Assembly (NCBI RefSeq): GCF_040869045.1
Contig: NC_090321.1
Span: 75,983,183 to 76,047,182 of the forward strand
Origin: Eurosta solidaginis
Lineage: Eukaryota > Arthropoda > Insecta > Diptera > Tephritidae
DNA: 64,000 nucleotides
Direction of reading: 5' to 3'
Below, one piece after another: positions 32,552-44,262 of this stretch (position 1 is the stretch's first letter; the number at the start of each line of letters is the position of its first letter). Made by a program: the position numbers and the translations under genes. Below the pieces are notes generated by a model that saw only the letters and a program-made list of their open reading frames with translations, was not told where the DNA came from and did not search any database.

Positions 32552-33317
32552 TTGTTGTTGTTGTTGTTGTTGTAGCAATGCTTCGCCCCACCTAACAGCC
32601 GCGACCGATCACAAATTGTCATCAATATCCTCTAACGGGAGTCCAAGGAGACTTGCCGTTTCAACAGGGGTGGACCATAAGGAAAGGGGTGTTAGAGGCG
32701 TTGGTTCCACATTACAATTAAAGAGATGGTTGGTGTCATGTGGGGACACATTGCAAGCGGGGCATACATTTTGTATGTCGGGGTTGATTCTGGATAGGTA
32801 AGAGTTTAACCTGTTACAGTATCGAGAACGAATTTGAGCAAGAGTGACAGGCGTTTCCCTGGGGAGTATGCGTTCCTCTTCCGCGAGTTTTGGATACTTT
32901 TCTTTAAGTACTGGATTCACCAGGTAATTCCGGCATAAAGGTCCGACGCCTGTTTATGGAGTTCACCAAGGACCTGCTTGTGTTTTTTCGCTTCATACGG
33001 CTGGGTTCTCAGGTGCCGTATTTCCTCAAAATGCTTACGGAGATGACTCCTTAAGCCCCTAGGCGGTGCTGGTTCATCAATCAGATGTCTGTTGGGATGC
33101 TCAGGTTTCTGGGTATTCAACAGGAACTGTTTGGTCAGGATCTCATTTCTCTCCCTGATGGGGAGTATTCTCGCCTCATTATGCAGATGGTGTTCTGGAG
33201 ACAGATGGCGCTTCCCAAGGCAGTCGGTTCTATGTACCGGAGCGACTCGGGATTTTTCCCGACCAAGGAATGTCATTTCAGTGTGACCCCATTTAATTTG
33301 TTGCGTCCCTCCCACAA
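32552..33317 (-). mobile_element. LINE B copy with inverted 5' segment (twin priming)
   Basis: 32552-33206 is the 3' end of LINE B on the minus strand, with the (CAA)n tail at 32552. 33207-33317 is the extreme 5' end of the same family (CGCTTCCCAAGGCAGTCGG, as at 1659) in the opposite orientation. The whole is bounded by ATTGCGTAATGGG at 32539-32551 and 33318-33330. A 5' inversion inside one target duplication is the signature of twin priming. The AATTG at the right joint is shared with the target. Confidence 0.85.
32609..33206 (-). pseudogene. LINE B ORF2 C-terminal part
   Basis: RHLSPEHHLHNEARILPIR, NTQKPEHPNRHLIDEPAPP and RGLRSHLRKHFEEIRHLRTQ are read down to about 32917; a frameshift near 32920 is followed by NPVLKEKYPKLAEEERILPR, the finger CPACNVSPHDTNHLFNC and LGLPLEDIDDNL to the stop at 32609. 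It supplies the C-terminal region missing from the 1654 copy. Confidence 0.82.
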
Positions 33318-33330
33318 ATTGCGTAATGGG

Positions 33331-34454
33331 TGAAAATCGTATAATCTTCGGCGCATATACATAATTAAAATTTTACAAGGACCCTGGATAAAATTTTTAA
33401 AATGTAGACCAAAGTTTGCAGACGTTTGTGTTCCCAACATTGATTTCAATAGTCTTCGTTAAATCAAAACGATATTTTTGAATGAAAGTCGACCGATTTT
33501 AAGTTGAAAGATGTTAACTTCTGTTTTCCGGCCTTATGATATAAGAGCTCATTATGGATGACCGCGTAGCTTCAGTTTTCAGACTAGATCGACTGTCCAC
33601 TACGTTAGGGTAGTAGAACACATGGTCCTTAGTTCGACTGTCTTGGGAAAGCTTTTCCTTCACCACTTTGAGGATTTTTAGGGATGGAAACACATTTAAA
33701 AGTATTACGATCACTTCCAAGTGGGACTGTAAAACTTTTCATCAAACCCGAAGCCCATTTGAGTGCGCAAAGTTACGATAGTTCAACTAAATAATGGATA
33801 AAAACTCTCCATTTTATGACCGGTTTTTCGATGAAAGTTTCAACTGCAGTTGAATTTGAGGTCAGTTTACTTTAGACGCAATACTAAGATTTACTGCTCA
33901 TCACAGTTTTACTTTTTTATTTTAATTCGATGCCAAAAGTAATATAAACGCGCACTGGTCCTGTGAAAAAACAGTTTCTGTAATGGCTTTCGTAACAAGG
34001 TATCTACTTTTCTACTCCTATTTTTTCGAAGCGGGTACAAATTTTACCCTCTTCTGGCCTTTGAAAATACATCCCTACCATTTCAGATAGCGTGCATCTT
34101 CTGTCTTTTTATTTACTTCACCTGGTGATTCCACCATTGGAAGGGACATTGTGGAGACTTATGGGACTTATGGGACTTAAAGGACTTATGGCCCCGTATT
34201 AAAGGTTCTGAAATTTGTCTAAATTTATGAGTTTAACCCATGTTACCAGAATACAAGGTGACATATGTGAAATAAACGGTGGTGCAGAAATAAAATTTGT
34301 CGAATGCTGAAAAAGCACTGCCACCTCAGCAAAATTATTATTTTTGGACACTATTTCAACTAACGGTATTAGAAGGATAGGTATTTGCTTTTACCTCTTT
34401 ACAAGAGAATCCAAATTAAACAGCTCTGCTAAGTGCTAAATGCAGCTAACTATA
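33331..34454. other. Intronic spacer, nothing recognised
   Basis: Ordinary AT-rich DNA with no coding or repeat signature that I can support. Confidence 0.5.
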
Positions 34455-34461
34455 GTGCGAT

Positions 34462-34888
34462 GTTGCTGTTGTTGTTGTAGCGATAAGGTTGCTCCCCGAA
34501 GGCTTTGGGGAGTGTTATCGATATGATGGTCCTTTGCCGGATACAGATCCGGTACGCTCCGGTACCATAGCACCATTAAGGTGCTAGTCCGACCATCTTG
34601 GGAACGATTTATGTGGCCACATTAAACCTTCAGGCCATTCCCTCCCTCCCCACCCCCATGTTCCATGAGGAGCTTGGGGTCGCCAGAGCCTCATCTGTTA
34701 GTGAAACAGGATTCGCCGCGGATAGGTGAGGTTGACAATTGGGTTTGGAGAAGTTATATATTGCGCTGGCAACCTGAAGGGTTGCGCTACACAGCTGCTT
34801 GAATCTGGTATTTTAGTCGCCTCTTACGACAGGCATACCTACCGCGGGTATATTCTGATCCCCTAACCCGCTGGGTGGGGGGGGGGGG
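34462..34888 (-). repeat. SINE-like repeat, copy 3 (most complete)
   Basis: Plus-strand left end GTTGCTGTTGTTGTTGTAGC, right end in a G run (34875-34889) after CCCCTAACCCGCTGGG. GTGCGAT flanks both sides (34455-34461 and 34889-34895), a short candidate duplication. On the minus strand the repeat ends in CGCTACAACAACAACAGC, closely resembling the LINE B tail. Confidence 0.72.
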
Positions 34889-34895
34889 GTGCGAT

Positions 34896-35450
34896 CGAGG
34901 GTGGTCTTGGACTGCTTGACCTCGCTTACGATTGCATCGAACTATTTTATGATTAAGATTATCTGGTATAACCCGGGCAGCTGTCAAGCAGATGCCTTAG
35001 CCCGGATCGCTATGACTGAACCGGATGAAGATGGCTTCAGAGTTTTCGGGACTCCGCTGTCCACCTGTGGTCTGCTCCTGCATAGATGGACTTCAATATG
35101 CTGGAAAGACCATCCTGCTGCAGCTGTGTGGAGGATAATGAGGTGGAATCATCGAGTCACCGCGAAAGTATTTCGGCCTCGACTGACTTGGATCTCCGGA
35201 GGATTTATTCAAAGTTGAGAACGGTCTCATTCCAAACTATACCGTTGCTACGCAATGACACTATAACTAGCTATAACTTACGCCACCGTTATTTTATGTG
35301 GTATCACCCCGGGCAACTACTACCTAAGGTTCAGGTAAGAGCCACGTCTGTTGTATTAGAACCACACCGATCCCCCCTTAAAAGTAAAGAACGACGCCAC
35401 TTCACTGTGGTGGAGCTTGGCCTGTAAGACTCGTCGCAACATTGATTTGC
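34896..35450 (+). pseudogene. Decayed LINE RNase H tail
   Basis: One frame reads SCQADALARIAMTEPDEDG, GTPLSTCGLLLHRW; the next frame continues MLERPSCCSCVEDNEVESSS. GNxxADxLAR and the PLxTCxxLL string are typical of the RNase H end of Jockey/R1-type ORF2. Heavily decayed. Confidence 0.55.
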
Positions 35451-35584
35451 TTGTCCTCGGCCAACATTTCTTCTTTTTTCGCTGAGTATAACATATATTC
35501 GGCGTCCTTAATTTTAAGGACTCGAATATGTGGAGCACGTTTCAATCCTTATGTTGTTTTGTTGATTTTCCGACAGGGTGGATA

Positions 35585-35706
35585 AATGATGTATATTGGA
35601 ACGATTTTCTGTCATCCCTTGTCAAATTTGGTTTCGAGACAAACCGGTTTCGGCGTTGGGCCATCATCAGTGTCTCTGACGGAAAATCGTTCCAATATAC
35701 ATCATC
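35585..35706. repeat. Short foldback (about 120 bp)
   Basis: GATGTATATTGGAACGATTT and AAATCGTTCCAATATACATC are inverted arms around GGTTTCGAGACAAACCGG. Confidence 0.75.
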
Positions 35707-36838
35707 TTTCAATCCCGTGGCGGTATACTACAGTTATAATGCTAAAACAGATTCAGATAATCGAATTCTGAAAATCGAATATTAGACTATTAGAAAAATT
35801 ATATTAAACGAATATCACGAGCTCTAGTAACCAACATAGCACTTATTTGTATGTTGAGCTCGTGCCGCGAAGACCGCAGCTGTGTATATCCTCCAAGATG
35901 TAGAAGGGTCTATGGGTGCAAACAGCAAGCACCAACATATGTGCATAGTGATCTTTCATGGCATATCGCACAATTTACATATATTTAAAGGAATAAACAG
36001 TTAATAAAGCTATATTTATGAACATTTCGTCCATTAGAATGTGCATTTATCAACTTATCTCCATTGTTCGTTCCGCAACATTATGATCCTTCTTCAGCTC
36101 TCCAAGTTTCGATGGATATCTTCCCGAAATACCTGTAGTCTATTAGCGCCACTGCCAGGAACTGAGGCACTGTTTCATGACTTCGGTACTAGAACCTTCT
36201 GGTACTTGCCCGAGTGCAGCGGGCCAACTTTGTTTGGCCCCTGGGACCTTTGAGATGATAGAGCTGACTTCTCATCCGTTATCCTCTGAACCCAAATTGT
36301 AATAAAATTACATTCGAATCGAGTTGTGCTATGAAACCGTTTGTCGCATTCAAAGGGCTATAAGCGTTTCGAACAACTGGCCCTCGATTATTCCAAAATA
36401 CCATCGAATATGGATTTAACTTCATTCCTAATCAGCTCCTTACAACTCTTGCTGAAATTACTTATTCGCCCTGCAAACTCTGGTTCACAACCAGAAAAAG
36501 ACTAAAAAACATATGTTAATACCTTTTGCGGATTCAACAAATGAGTTTTGTGCGACCCATAATTTATTATCAGCCCACAAAGGGTTAAAGCGCTTTTGTA
36601 AAAATTTTTAATGAAAGAACTTTTACAACAAAATATATAAGTTGTCACTTCTACCTTGTTTGATTTGTCTTGGGTAAGACGCTATATTCAAACCTTTTTC
36701 AGTTAAGTGCTGAAAATAAGGTTATTGCAAGGTTGCAATACTTAACTAATTGAGTTGACACATATCAAAACTGCCTAAGTCCCCATATGAGGTTTTTCGA
36801 GATTTTTATTGCGGTATATACTGACGGGACAAATCTAT
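35707..36838. other. Intronic spacer with a LINE scrap
   Basis: 35855-35915 (GCCGCGAAGACCGCAGCTG, ATCCTCCAAGATGTAGA) aligns with the RNase H fragment at 25340-25378. The remainder is unassigned. Confidence 0.5.
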
Positions 36839-36842
36839 ATAT

Positions 36843-37517
36843 TGTAACGAATTTAGTGAAATTCCGCTTATTCCAAACCTTCTGCTAATACGGCCCATAT
36901 ATGACACAAAAGCCATGTGCAAATTTAAAACGACGAAATTTGTGCAAATGAGAATCGTATCTAAATGGTTTTGATTTTAGCGCAGTTCTCGGCGCATATA
37001 GCGCAACCAGTGAACACACCGGGCGAATCCTTGTGCAAAGGAGACTTGAGCCGTGTATTTGGCGTATAACGTTCGAATCGCTAAACTGTTGAATAAATAA
37101 CTCCAATATTCAATAATGCAAAATGGTCTTTATTAGACCATTTTGAAAGTACTTCACAATAACACTTTGCAACTAAAAGCGTGTTTAAATAAAACTGATT
37201 CTTACTACTCAGCTTTCGCTGTTTTTATACTCTTTGTTGTCTCGTCCACCCATTTCTCCTAAGGTCTAGTAACTTCTCGAAATTCATGCTTGGTTACCAG
37301 CCATATATGTACATGTATATTTGTAGTTTATAGTCTCTCGCATAGCCATATGCGTGTGTATATGTGATTACTACTTCGGCGGATAATTACATCTGTGTGT
37401 GAGTTATCTCTTCGTTGCCTTGTATGTATTTGGTAAATTATGATTAATTTGTTTATGCAGCTTGCTTTAATGTTTTTGTTATTGTGCATTTATTTAGGGA
37501 TGTGAAAATTCGCCACA
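36843..37517 (-). mobile_element. Solo gypsy-type LTR (675 bp)
   Basis: On the plus strand from TGTAACGAATTTAGTG to AATTCGCCACA, with ATAT on both sides (36839-36842, 37518-37521), so it is a solo LTR left by recombination. Compared with the LTR at 43390 it has an extra block of about 180 bp (36890-37070). The TATA-type core promoter TATAAAAACAGCG lies on the minus strand near 37225. Confidence 0.85.
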
Positions 37518-37521
37518 ATAT

Positions 37522-38431
37522 TGAAATAAACAAATATGACCAAGTCATATTGATTAGACTAAAAAATGCATTCTAATTTAGCCATTTTTTTTTTTTTCAA
37601 AGCTGACTAAGTCCTATCGTACATGTAAATCAAAATTAGTTAAGTCCATTCAGGCAATCGTAGTGCGCTCTCCTAGTGCATTTTGTGACATAATTTACGA
37701 ATTTTTTAGAGCTGAACCGTTAAAAAGTGAGAGTGTTTAAAGAGAAATGGATGAAAATAGCGAGTTTATTCAAATTTTGCCATCGAATAAAGCAAAAAGG
37801 AAGAGAATTAATACGCTAACTTTTAATTAATAATACGCTTTTCAAAATTGCTGAAGTCCAGATCAAATTTCTTTCAAAACCAACTAAGTCCATACGGTTT
37901 ATTTCAAACACGGTTTAATTTTTCATTGTTTTCTCTTCGCTAAATTATATTTCGCTGAAAGAAAAAACCGTCCGTTTTCCAAAAGTGGCTAACGGTGGAC
38001 TTAGGCAGGTTTGATATGTATCGACTCAATTAATGGCGTTTTCGTTCCTGAGAAAATTGTTAGCCTCATGTTGCACTTATAGTTTCTAGCTTTTGAAGTA
38101 GGTAACTTGGTGTTGTGCAAAATGGCTTTATTTGTAGGCACCTGTGTGAGAACCCTTTTCTTAATGAATGAAACACATTTTGTGAAAGCAACACACAAAC
38201 TCACGGGAAAACAAGGAACAAACAACAGGGCGATACTATTTTCAGAAAAGAAAACGCCATAAGTGATGTACGCCAAATTGGGTATCAAATGAAAGATATT
38301 TCGAATACAAAAATAGTTTCCAACTTATTTTAATCATATATTTATATAGTTGTATTTCAAGAAGCTGTAGCATTTTTGAGGCAAAGGTACTAGAGGTGAA
38401 ACACATAATTTATACACATGAATGTACTTAC
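37522..38431. other. Intronic spacer
   Basis: CTGACTAAGTCC/CAACTAAGTCC-like words recur at 37600-37990, suggesting a decayed element. No gene seen. Confidence 0.45.
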
Positions 38432-38589
38432 TTTAAATCTGATAACTGTGGATATTTACAAATTCGAAAAGTTTTCGAATTTGAGCCGACAACATATAAT
38501 TTTCCATTTGGATGAAATTCCGCACAACGAACAGCCTGCACATCTGTTAATGTGGTGACAGGTAAAAATCTTGGTCGCTTTGGCTCGAT
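38432..38589 (-). CDS. Wdr47: Wdr47, upstream exon
   Basis: Acceptor CTACACTTAG, then IEPKRPRFLPVTTLTDVQAV, CAEFHPNGKLYVVGSNSKTF, RICKYPQLSDL and two bases of the Lys codon before the donor GTAAGT at 38431. 158 bases; phase 0 in and 2 out, matching the 26574 exon. TDVQAVR-xxFHPxGxLYxVGSNSKTxRxC is the first WD40 blade of the Wdr47 propeller. Confidence 0.92.
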
Positions 38590-39070
38590 CTAAGTGTAGA
38601 AAACAAAAACAAACAAAAACGCACACAATACCATTTAGTTTTTATTAATAAGTGATCATTTAACTTTTCATTGTTAGTAAAACTTTCTCATTATAGCAGT
38701 AAACTTGTGTATATAAACAATAGTTTTTTTTGTATTCTAAGTCGTATGTACATTGTGTATAAGTATTCAACATACACACACATATGCATTTATAGTAAGA
38801 ACACACGTGTATTCAAATTACAAAGCACAAACGTAGCTACGTACATAATACATGACTATATGAATTTAGTATAGTGCATATAACATACATATGAACATAA
38901 AAACATATGTATATATGTATGCTCGTGTTATATATGTATGTCTGTATTTACTTACAAGTGCATATTCCCGTATATGCCATACAAGACATTTACAGCGAAA
39001 ACTATTTATACAGGAGAAATATTTACAAAGCAATCGCAAAAACTTTGAATTTATACGAATAAAAACTTAC

Positions 39071-39103
39071 ATCGTTAGTTGATTTAGTTTTCCCAGAAAT
39101 CAT
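39071..39103 (-). CDS. Wdr47: Probable Wdr47 exon ending in MISGKTKSTND
   Basis: The minus strand reads ATG ATT TCT GGG ... AAC GAT and then a strong donor GTAAGTTTTT at 39070. The phase (0) fits the 38589 exon. The 5' border is unclear: an in-frame TGA lies about ten codons upstream, and no convincing acceptor is seen, so this may be an alternative first exon or part of a longer exon. The N-terminal LisH/CTLH part of Wdr47 is not in the window. Confidence 0.5.
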
Positions 39104-39471
39104 TTGCAATAAATATATGAAACTACTTCAGTTTATTTATTAAAAATAATCTATTTAAACACTGGCACAATTTGTTTTCACTCCCAAAGCTCGATTATGA
39201 CGTGCTAAACTAAAAGGTAACATATTACCCGTATTAAATCCAGTTTGGAGAAACTTTGTGGTAGTTGAACCATGCTCTCCTATTGTTGTGTGGGAAAGTA
39301 TTCACTTGGCAGTAGTTTGAGTTTCCGCACACTCTGTATAATACGAGCGACTGTGCAGTAACTTTAATAACCAAAATGACTGCTACGAAAAGTGGCAACA
39401 ATATGTTGAAATCAAAATGGAACTAGGATTTTGAATAACATCATCACCTATAAGGAAAATAATTTAAAACA
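39104..39471. other. Spacer
   Basis: AT-rich, nothing recognised. Confidence 0.45.
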
Positions 39472-42010
39472 AAGTAAAGGTGTCTAAGTTCGGGTGTAAG
39501 CGAACATTATATACTCAGCGTGAGCTTCAATTGTACATTTCATTTGAGATAAATTACTTTTCTACAAAACACGTGGCACCGCCTGTTAAAAAAAAAAAAT
39601 GTCCCCATTTCCTCGTGCAATAAAACTTGATAAGTGATAAGTATTGTAGTCTACGACCCTTTTAAACTTGTTATACTCAGTTGAGCAGAAATCACAGAGT
39701 ATATTAACTTTGATTGGATAACGCTTGGTTGTACAGGTATAAAGGAATCGAGATAGATATAGACTTCCATATATCAAAATCATCAGTATGAAAAAAAATT
39801 TGATTAAGCCATGTCCGTCCGTCCGTCTGTCCGTTAACACGATAAATTGAGTAAATTTTGAGCTATCTTGATGAAATTTGGTATGTAGGTTCCTGGGCAC
39901 TCATCTCACATCGCTATTTAAAATGAACGATATCGGACACGCCCACTTTTTCGATATCAAAAATTTCTAAAAACCGAAAAAGCGCGATAATTCATTACCA
40001 AAGTCGGATAAAGCGATAAAACTTGGTAGGCGGGTTGAACTTATGACGCATAATCGAAAATTAGTAAGTAATTTTGGACAATGGGCGTGGCACCGCCCAC
40101 TTTTAAAAGAAGGTAATTTCAAAGTTTTGCAAGCTGTAATTTGGCAGTCGTTGAAGATATCATGATGAAATTTGGCAGGAACATTACTCCTATAACCATA
40201 TGTGTGCTTAATAAAAATTAGCAAAATGTGATGAAGAACACGCCCACTTTTTAAAAAAAAAATTTTTTAAGTCAAATTTTAAGAAAAAATTCAATATCTT
40301 TACAGTATATAAGTAAATTATGTCAACATTCAACTCCAGTAATGATATGGCGCAACAAAATACAAAAAAAAAAGAAATTTTCAAAATGGGTGTGGCTCCG
40401 CGCTTTTTCATTTAATTTGTCTAGAATACTTTTAATGCCATAAGTCGAACAAAAATTTATCAATCCTTGTGTAATTTGGTAAGCGCAAAGCTTCTATGAT
40501 GATAACAGTTTTATGTGAAAATGGGCGAAATCGGTTGAAGCCACGCCCAGTTTTTATACACAGTCGACCGTCAGACCTTCCGCTCGGCCGTTAATAATAT
40601 AACTTGAGCAATAACCCGTATATATCTTTACTTAACTTAGTTCACGTACTTATCTGAACTCACTTTATCTTGGTGTTAAAAATGGGCGAAATCCGACTAT
40701 GACCACGCCCACTTCTTCGATATCGAAAATTTCGAAAAATGAAAAAAAATACCATAATTCTATACCAAATACGAAAAAAGGGATGAAACATGGTGATGGG
40801 ATTGATTTATTGACGCAAAGTATAACTTTAGAAAAACTTTGTAAAATGGGTATGACACCTACCATAGTAAGTAGAAGAAAATGAAAAAGTTCTGCAGGGC
40901 GAAATCAAAAGTCCCTGGAATCTTCGCAGGAACAGTGTCGTGGTATTACATATATAAATAAATTAGCGGTACCCGAAAGATGATGTTCTGGATCACCCTG
41001 GTCCACATTTTGGTCGATGTCTCGAAAACGCCTTCACACATACAACTAAGGGGCACTCCCTTTTAAACCCCTCATTAGTACCTTTAATTTGATACCCATA
41101 TCATACGAACACGTTATAGAGTCACCTCTGGCCCACCTTTATGGCGATATCTCGAAAAGGCTTCCATCTATAGAACTAAGGCCCACTCCCTTTTAAATAA
41201 TCATTAGCACCTTTCATTTGGTACCCATATCGTACAAACGCATTTTAGAGTCACCCCTGGTCTACTTTTATATCGATATCTCGAAAAGGCGACCACCTAT
41301 AGAACTAAGGCCCGCTCCCTTTTAAAATACTCATTAACACCTTTCATTTGATACCCATATCGTACAAACAAATTCTAGAGTCACCCCTGGTCCACCTTTA
41401 TGGCATTATCTCGAAAAGGCGTCCACTTATAGAACTAAGGCCCACTCCCTCTTAAAATACTCATTAACACCTTTCATTTGATACCCATATCGTACAGACA
41501 AATTCTAGAGTCACCCCTGGTCCACCTTTATGGCGATATCTCGAAAAGGCGTCCACCCATAGAACTAAGGCCCACTCGCTTTTAAAATACTTATTAACTC
41601 CTGTCATTTGATACCCATATCGTACAAATACATTCTAGAGTCACTCCTGGTCCACCCTTATGGCAATATCTCGAAAAGGCATCCACCTATAGAACTAAGG
41701 CCCACTCCCTTTTCAAATACTCATTAACACCTTTCATTTGATACCCATATCGTACAAACGCATTCTAGAGTCACCCCTGGTCCACCTTTATGACGACATC
41801 CCGAAATGGCGTACACCTATAGAATTATGGCCCACTCCCTTTTAAAATACTATTTAATACCTTCCATTTGATACCCATGTCATACAAACACATTCCAGGG
41901 TTACCCTAGGTTCACTTTCCTACATGGTGATTTTCCCTTATTTTGTCTCCAAAGCTCTCAGTTGAGTATGTAATGTTCGGTTAAACCCGAACTTAGCCTT
42001 CCTTACTTGT
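39472..42010. mobile_element. Unclassified DNA repeat with inverted ends, copy 1
   Basis: Left CTAAGTTCGGGTGTAAGCGA and right rc CTAAGTTCGGGTTTAACCGA lie in inverted orientation, each followed by ACATTA-ATACTCA. The interior has repeated motifs such as GGGCGTGG, CCACGCCCA and GTCCGTCCGTCCGTCTGTCC and a tandem satellite (40985-41930). No protein found. It resembles dispersed repeats common in flies; its class is not clear to me. Confidence 0.65.
40985..41930 (+). repeat. 129-bp satellite array, about seven units
   Basis: The block GGCGATATCTCGAAAAGGCG returns about every 129 bases (near 41020, 41149, 41279, 41409, 41537, 41668, 41797), with AACTAAGGCCCACTCCCTTT and TTTGATACCCATATCGTAC in each unit. 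An inverted array is at 45884-46350. Confidence 0.85.
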
Positions 42011-43138
42011 TTTATATCTAAGTTGCCGTGGTCTTTAACCGATTCCGTCCATTTTTACTAGAAATATTTTCTGCTATAAGGAAAATATGTGTACACAATT
42101 TCATTGCGATATGTTATTTTTCTTCGAGTTATGGCTCCCGAAACATAGATAATTACTTAGTCATAAAAGGGGCGGTGCCACACCCATTTTCAAAAATTTT
42201 AGTTTTTTCTAATTTAATGTTATAATTCAATTTAGAAAGTAAAATTCTATTGATACAAAGCTCTTTTTCGCTAAGATATAGCTTATTATTTTCGTCTACG
42301 ACCCTTTTAAAAATCTTTTATATAAAACTGGGCGTGGTCTTTAATGGATCTCTGGAAAATCTGTGTACCTTATTTATTTACGATCCGTTAATTTTTCTTC
42401 GAGTTATGGCTCCCGAAACATAGAAAATGTTTAGTCATAAAAGGGGCGGAGCCACGCCCATTTTTTTAAATTTAAAGTATTCCTATTTATTGTTATAAAT
42501 CTTCTTGGGAAATGAAATACCATTGATATAAAGCTCTTTTTTGTAAAGATATATCTTATTTTATTCGTCCACGACCCTTTTAAAAATATTTTATATAAAA
42601 GTGGGCGTGGTCCTTAACAGCTTTCGTTAATATTTCTTCAAAGCATTCCTTATAGTAAAGGCAACCTCTCTGCCGAATTTTGTTACGATAGGTTTAGCGA
42701 TTTTTGATTTATGTTTAATAATATCTGTAAAATTGATTTTAACAAAAGTGTGCGGTGCCACGCCCATTAAAAAATTTTTTTTTTTTAATTTTTATCAAGA
42801 GTCTCAATATCAGTCAACATGTCAAATTTCAATATTCTATGTGTATTATTTACTAAATAATCATGTTTTTTGTGTTTTCCAAAATGTTATATATATAAAA
42901 AGTTGGCGTGGTTATAATCCGATTTCGTTCATTTTCAATACCAATCTATTCTGGTTCCAGACAAGCTCGTGTATCGTGTTAACGTACGGACGGACGGGCA
43001 TGGCTCAATCAAATTTTTTTCCATACTGATGATTTTGATATATGGAAGTCTATATCTATCTCGATTCCTTTATACCTGTACAACCAACCGTTATCCAATC
43101 AAAGATATACCCTGTGTGCAAAGCACGCTGAGTATAAT
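42011..43138. mobile_element. Second module of the same repeat type
   Basis: Runs to GCAAAGCACGCTGAGTATAA; 43020-43095 is the reverse complement of 39720-39790. It contains three diverged units with GTGGTCTTTAA and CCACGCCCATTTTT. Non-coding. Confidence 0.6.
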
Positions 43139-43389
43139 TATTGTATAGGAACGAGGAAAGTACTGATTCGAAGAACATCCTATTTCGATTCCTGAATGGG
43201 GATTCTGTTTTGTTCTGCAAAAGTACCTTCGATTTCGTTACTACAAAAGTTATGTAGGTTTCGATTTTGATCTCTTTAAAATTTGTTTCGACTTCACGGA
43301 TTTTGTTCGGATTCCTGTTTTGGAGCTAAAATAAGGAACATTTTACGAAAATTTGTTACATCAATTGCATTGTTTGACTGTGAAAATAT
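43139..43389. other. Spacer
   Basis: No recognised feature. Confidence 0.4.
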
Positions 43390-43775
43390 TGTAACGAATT
43401 CTGCGGATTTCTGATATTTATGCACCTTCTGCTAACGTTCGAATCGCTAAACTGTTGAATAAATAACTCCAATATTCAGTATTGCAAACTGGTCTTTATT
43501 TGGAATACTTTGGGAGTAGTACTTCACAATTATACTTCACAACAAATAGCGTGTTTAAATCAAAACTGATTAATCATTCCTCAGCTTGCGCTGCTTTTAT
43601 ACTCTCTGTTGCCTCGTCCGCATATTTCTACTAAGGTCTAGACGTTTCGCCTTCTAGAACTCTTGTATCTCCTGCCTGGTAATTGAGCTATATGCGTGTG
43701 TATGTGTGAGTAACAACTTCGGTTGATGACTACATGTGTGTGAGTGAGTTATCTCTTCGTGGCCTTCTATGTATG
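43390..43775 (-). mobile_element. Partial gypsy-type LTR
   Basis: Begins TGTAACGAATTCTGCGG after ATAT (43386-43389) and aligns with 36843-37517 up to about 43775, where homology stops. The outer (promoter-side) end is lost. Confidence 0.72.
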
Positions 43776-43869
43776 TGTTGCTACCCAGCAAAATGCCTAA
43801 CGCATTCACGTATACAAATGCAGTCTTCAGCTGTCATCTCTTCTACAACAAAAAAAAGTTTGTTCTGGC

Positions 43870-44059
43870 TATGGCGGAACTATACAAGGTGGTAGCACGG
43901 CGACAGCAGATTGTTCTTTTTTTATATGATTTGATACATCAACTTCCGGCGCATTAGGATATTGATTCATCCATCTATTTACAAAATCAAAGTACGTGGA
44001 ACTTTTATTTATGTTTGTAGCTGTGTCACTATGCTGCCACTTTGTATGGTTCCGCCATG
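43870..44059. mobile_element. hAT-type MITE, GGCGGAAC family, complete copy (190 bp)
   Basis: Ends TATGGCGGAACTATACAAGG and GTATGGTTCCGCCATG with a perfect 8-bp duplication GTTCTGGC (43862-43869, 44060-44067). Fragments of the family lie at 11731, 12955 and 14990. Confidence 0.85.
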
Positions 44060-44262
44060 GTTCTGGCTGAATGTCAGAGAGGGAAGGGGAGATATCATGT
44101 TTGCATTATTGTCTATTGTCTGCATTCTCACTCATTTGTTTTGCTTTCTCGACAGATTGCGGGTGTCTTTGCACATAAAAAAAAGATAAATTAAGAACTA
44201 TTAAAAGCAATCAATTTAAATAAAAGTTTAAAATAAATTTTGTTGTGTATAATAAAATTGAA

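Larger units (their letters stand above)
26575..38431 (-). other. Wdr47 intron of about 11.9 kb packed with transposons
   Basis: Exon phases across it match (a Lys codon split two plus one), so it is a true intron. It holds the palindrome, the Tc1/mariner-type element with a SINE, a tRNA-like sequence, a foldback, an RTE fragment, a hAT element, two LINE B insertions, a SINE-like repeat, LINE fragments and a solo LTR. Confidence 0.82.

Noticed and set aside
34670..34870. Possible rRNA or structural RNA because of the conserved GGCATACCTACCGCGGGTAT core
   Set aside because: I could not align it to any rRNA segment, and it occurs as part of a dispersed repeat with a CAA tail.
36885..37106. Separate element within the solo LTR (the extra 180 bp)
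   Set aside because: The ends (TACGGCCC and TTGGCGTA) are not convincing inverted repeats and no duplication is seen; it may just be a longer LTR variant.
40985..41930. CRISPR-like array
   Set aside because: The 129-bp units are contiguous satellite monomers without unique spacers, in a eukaryotic transposon context.
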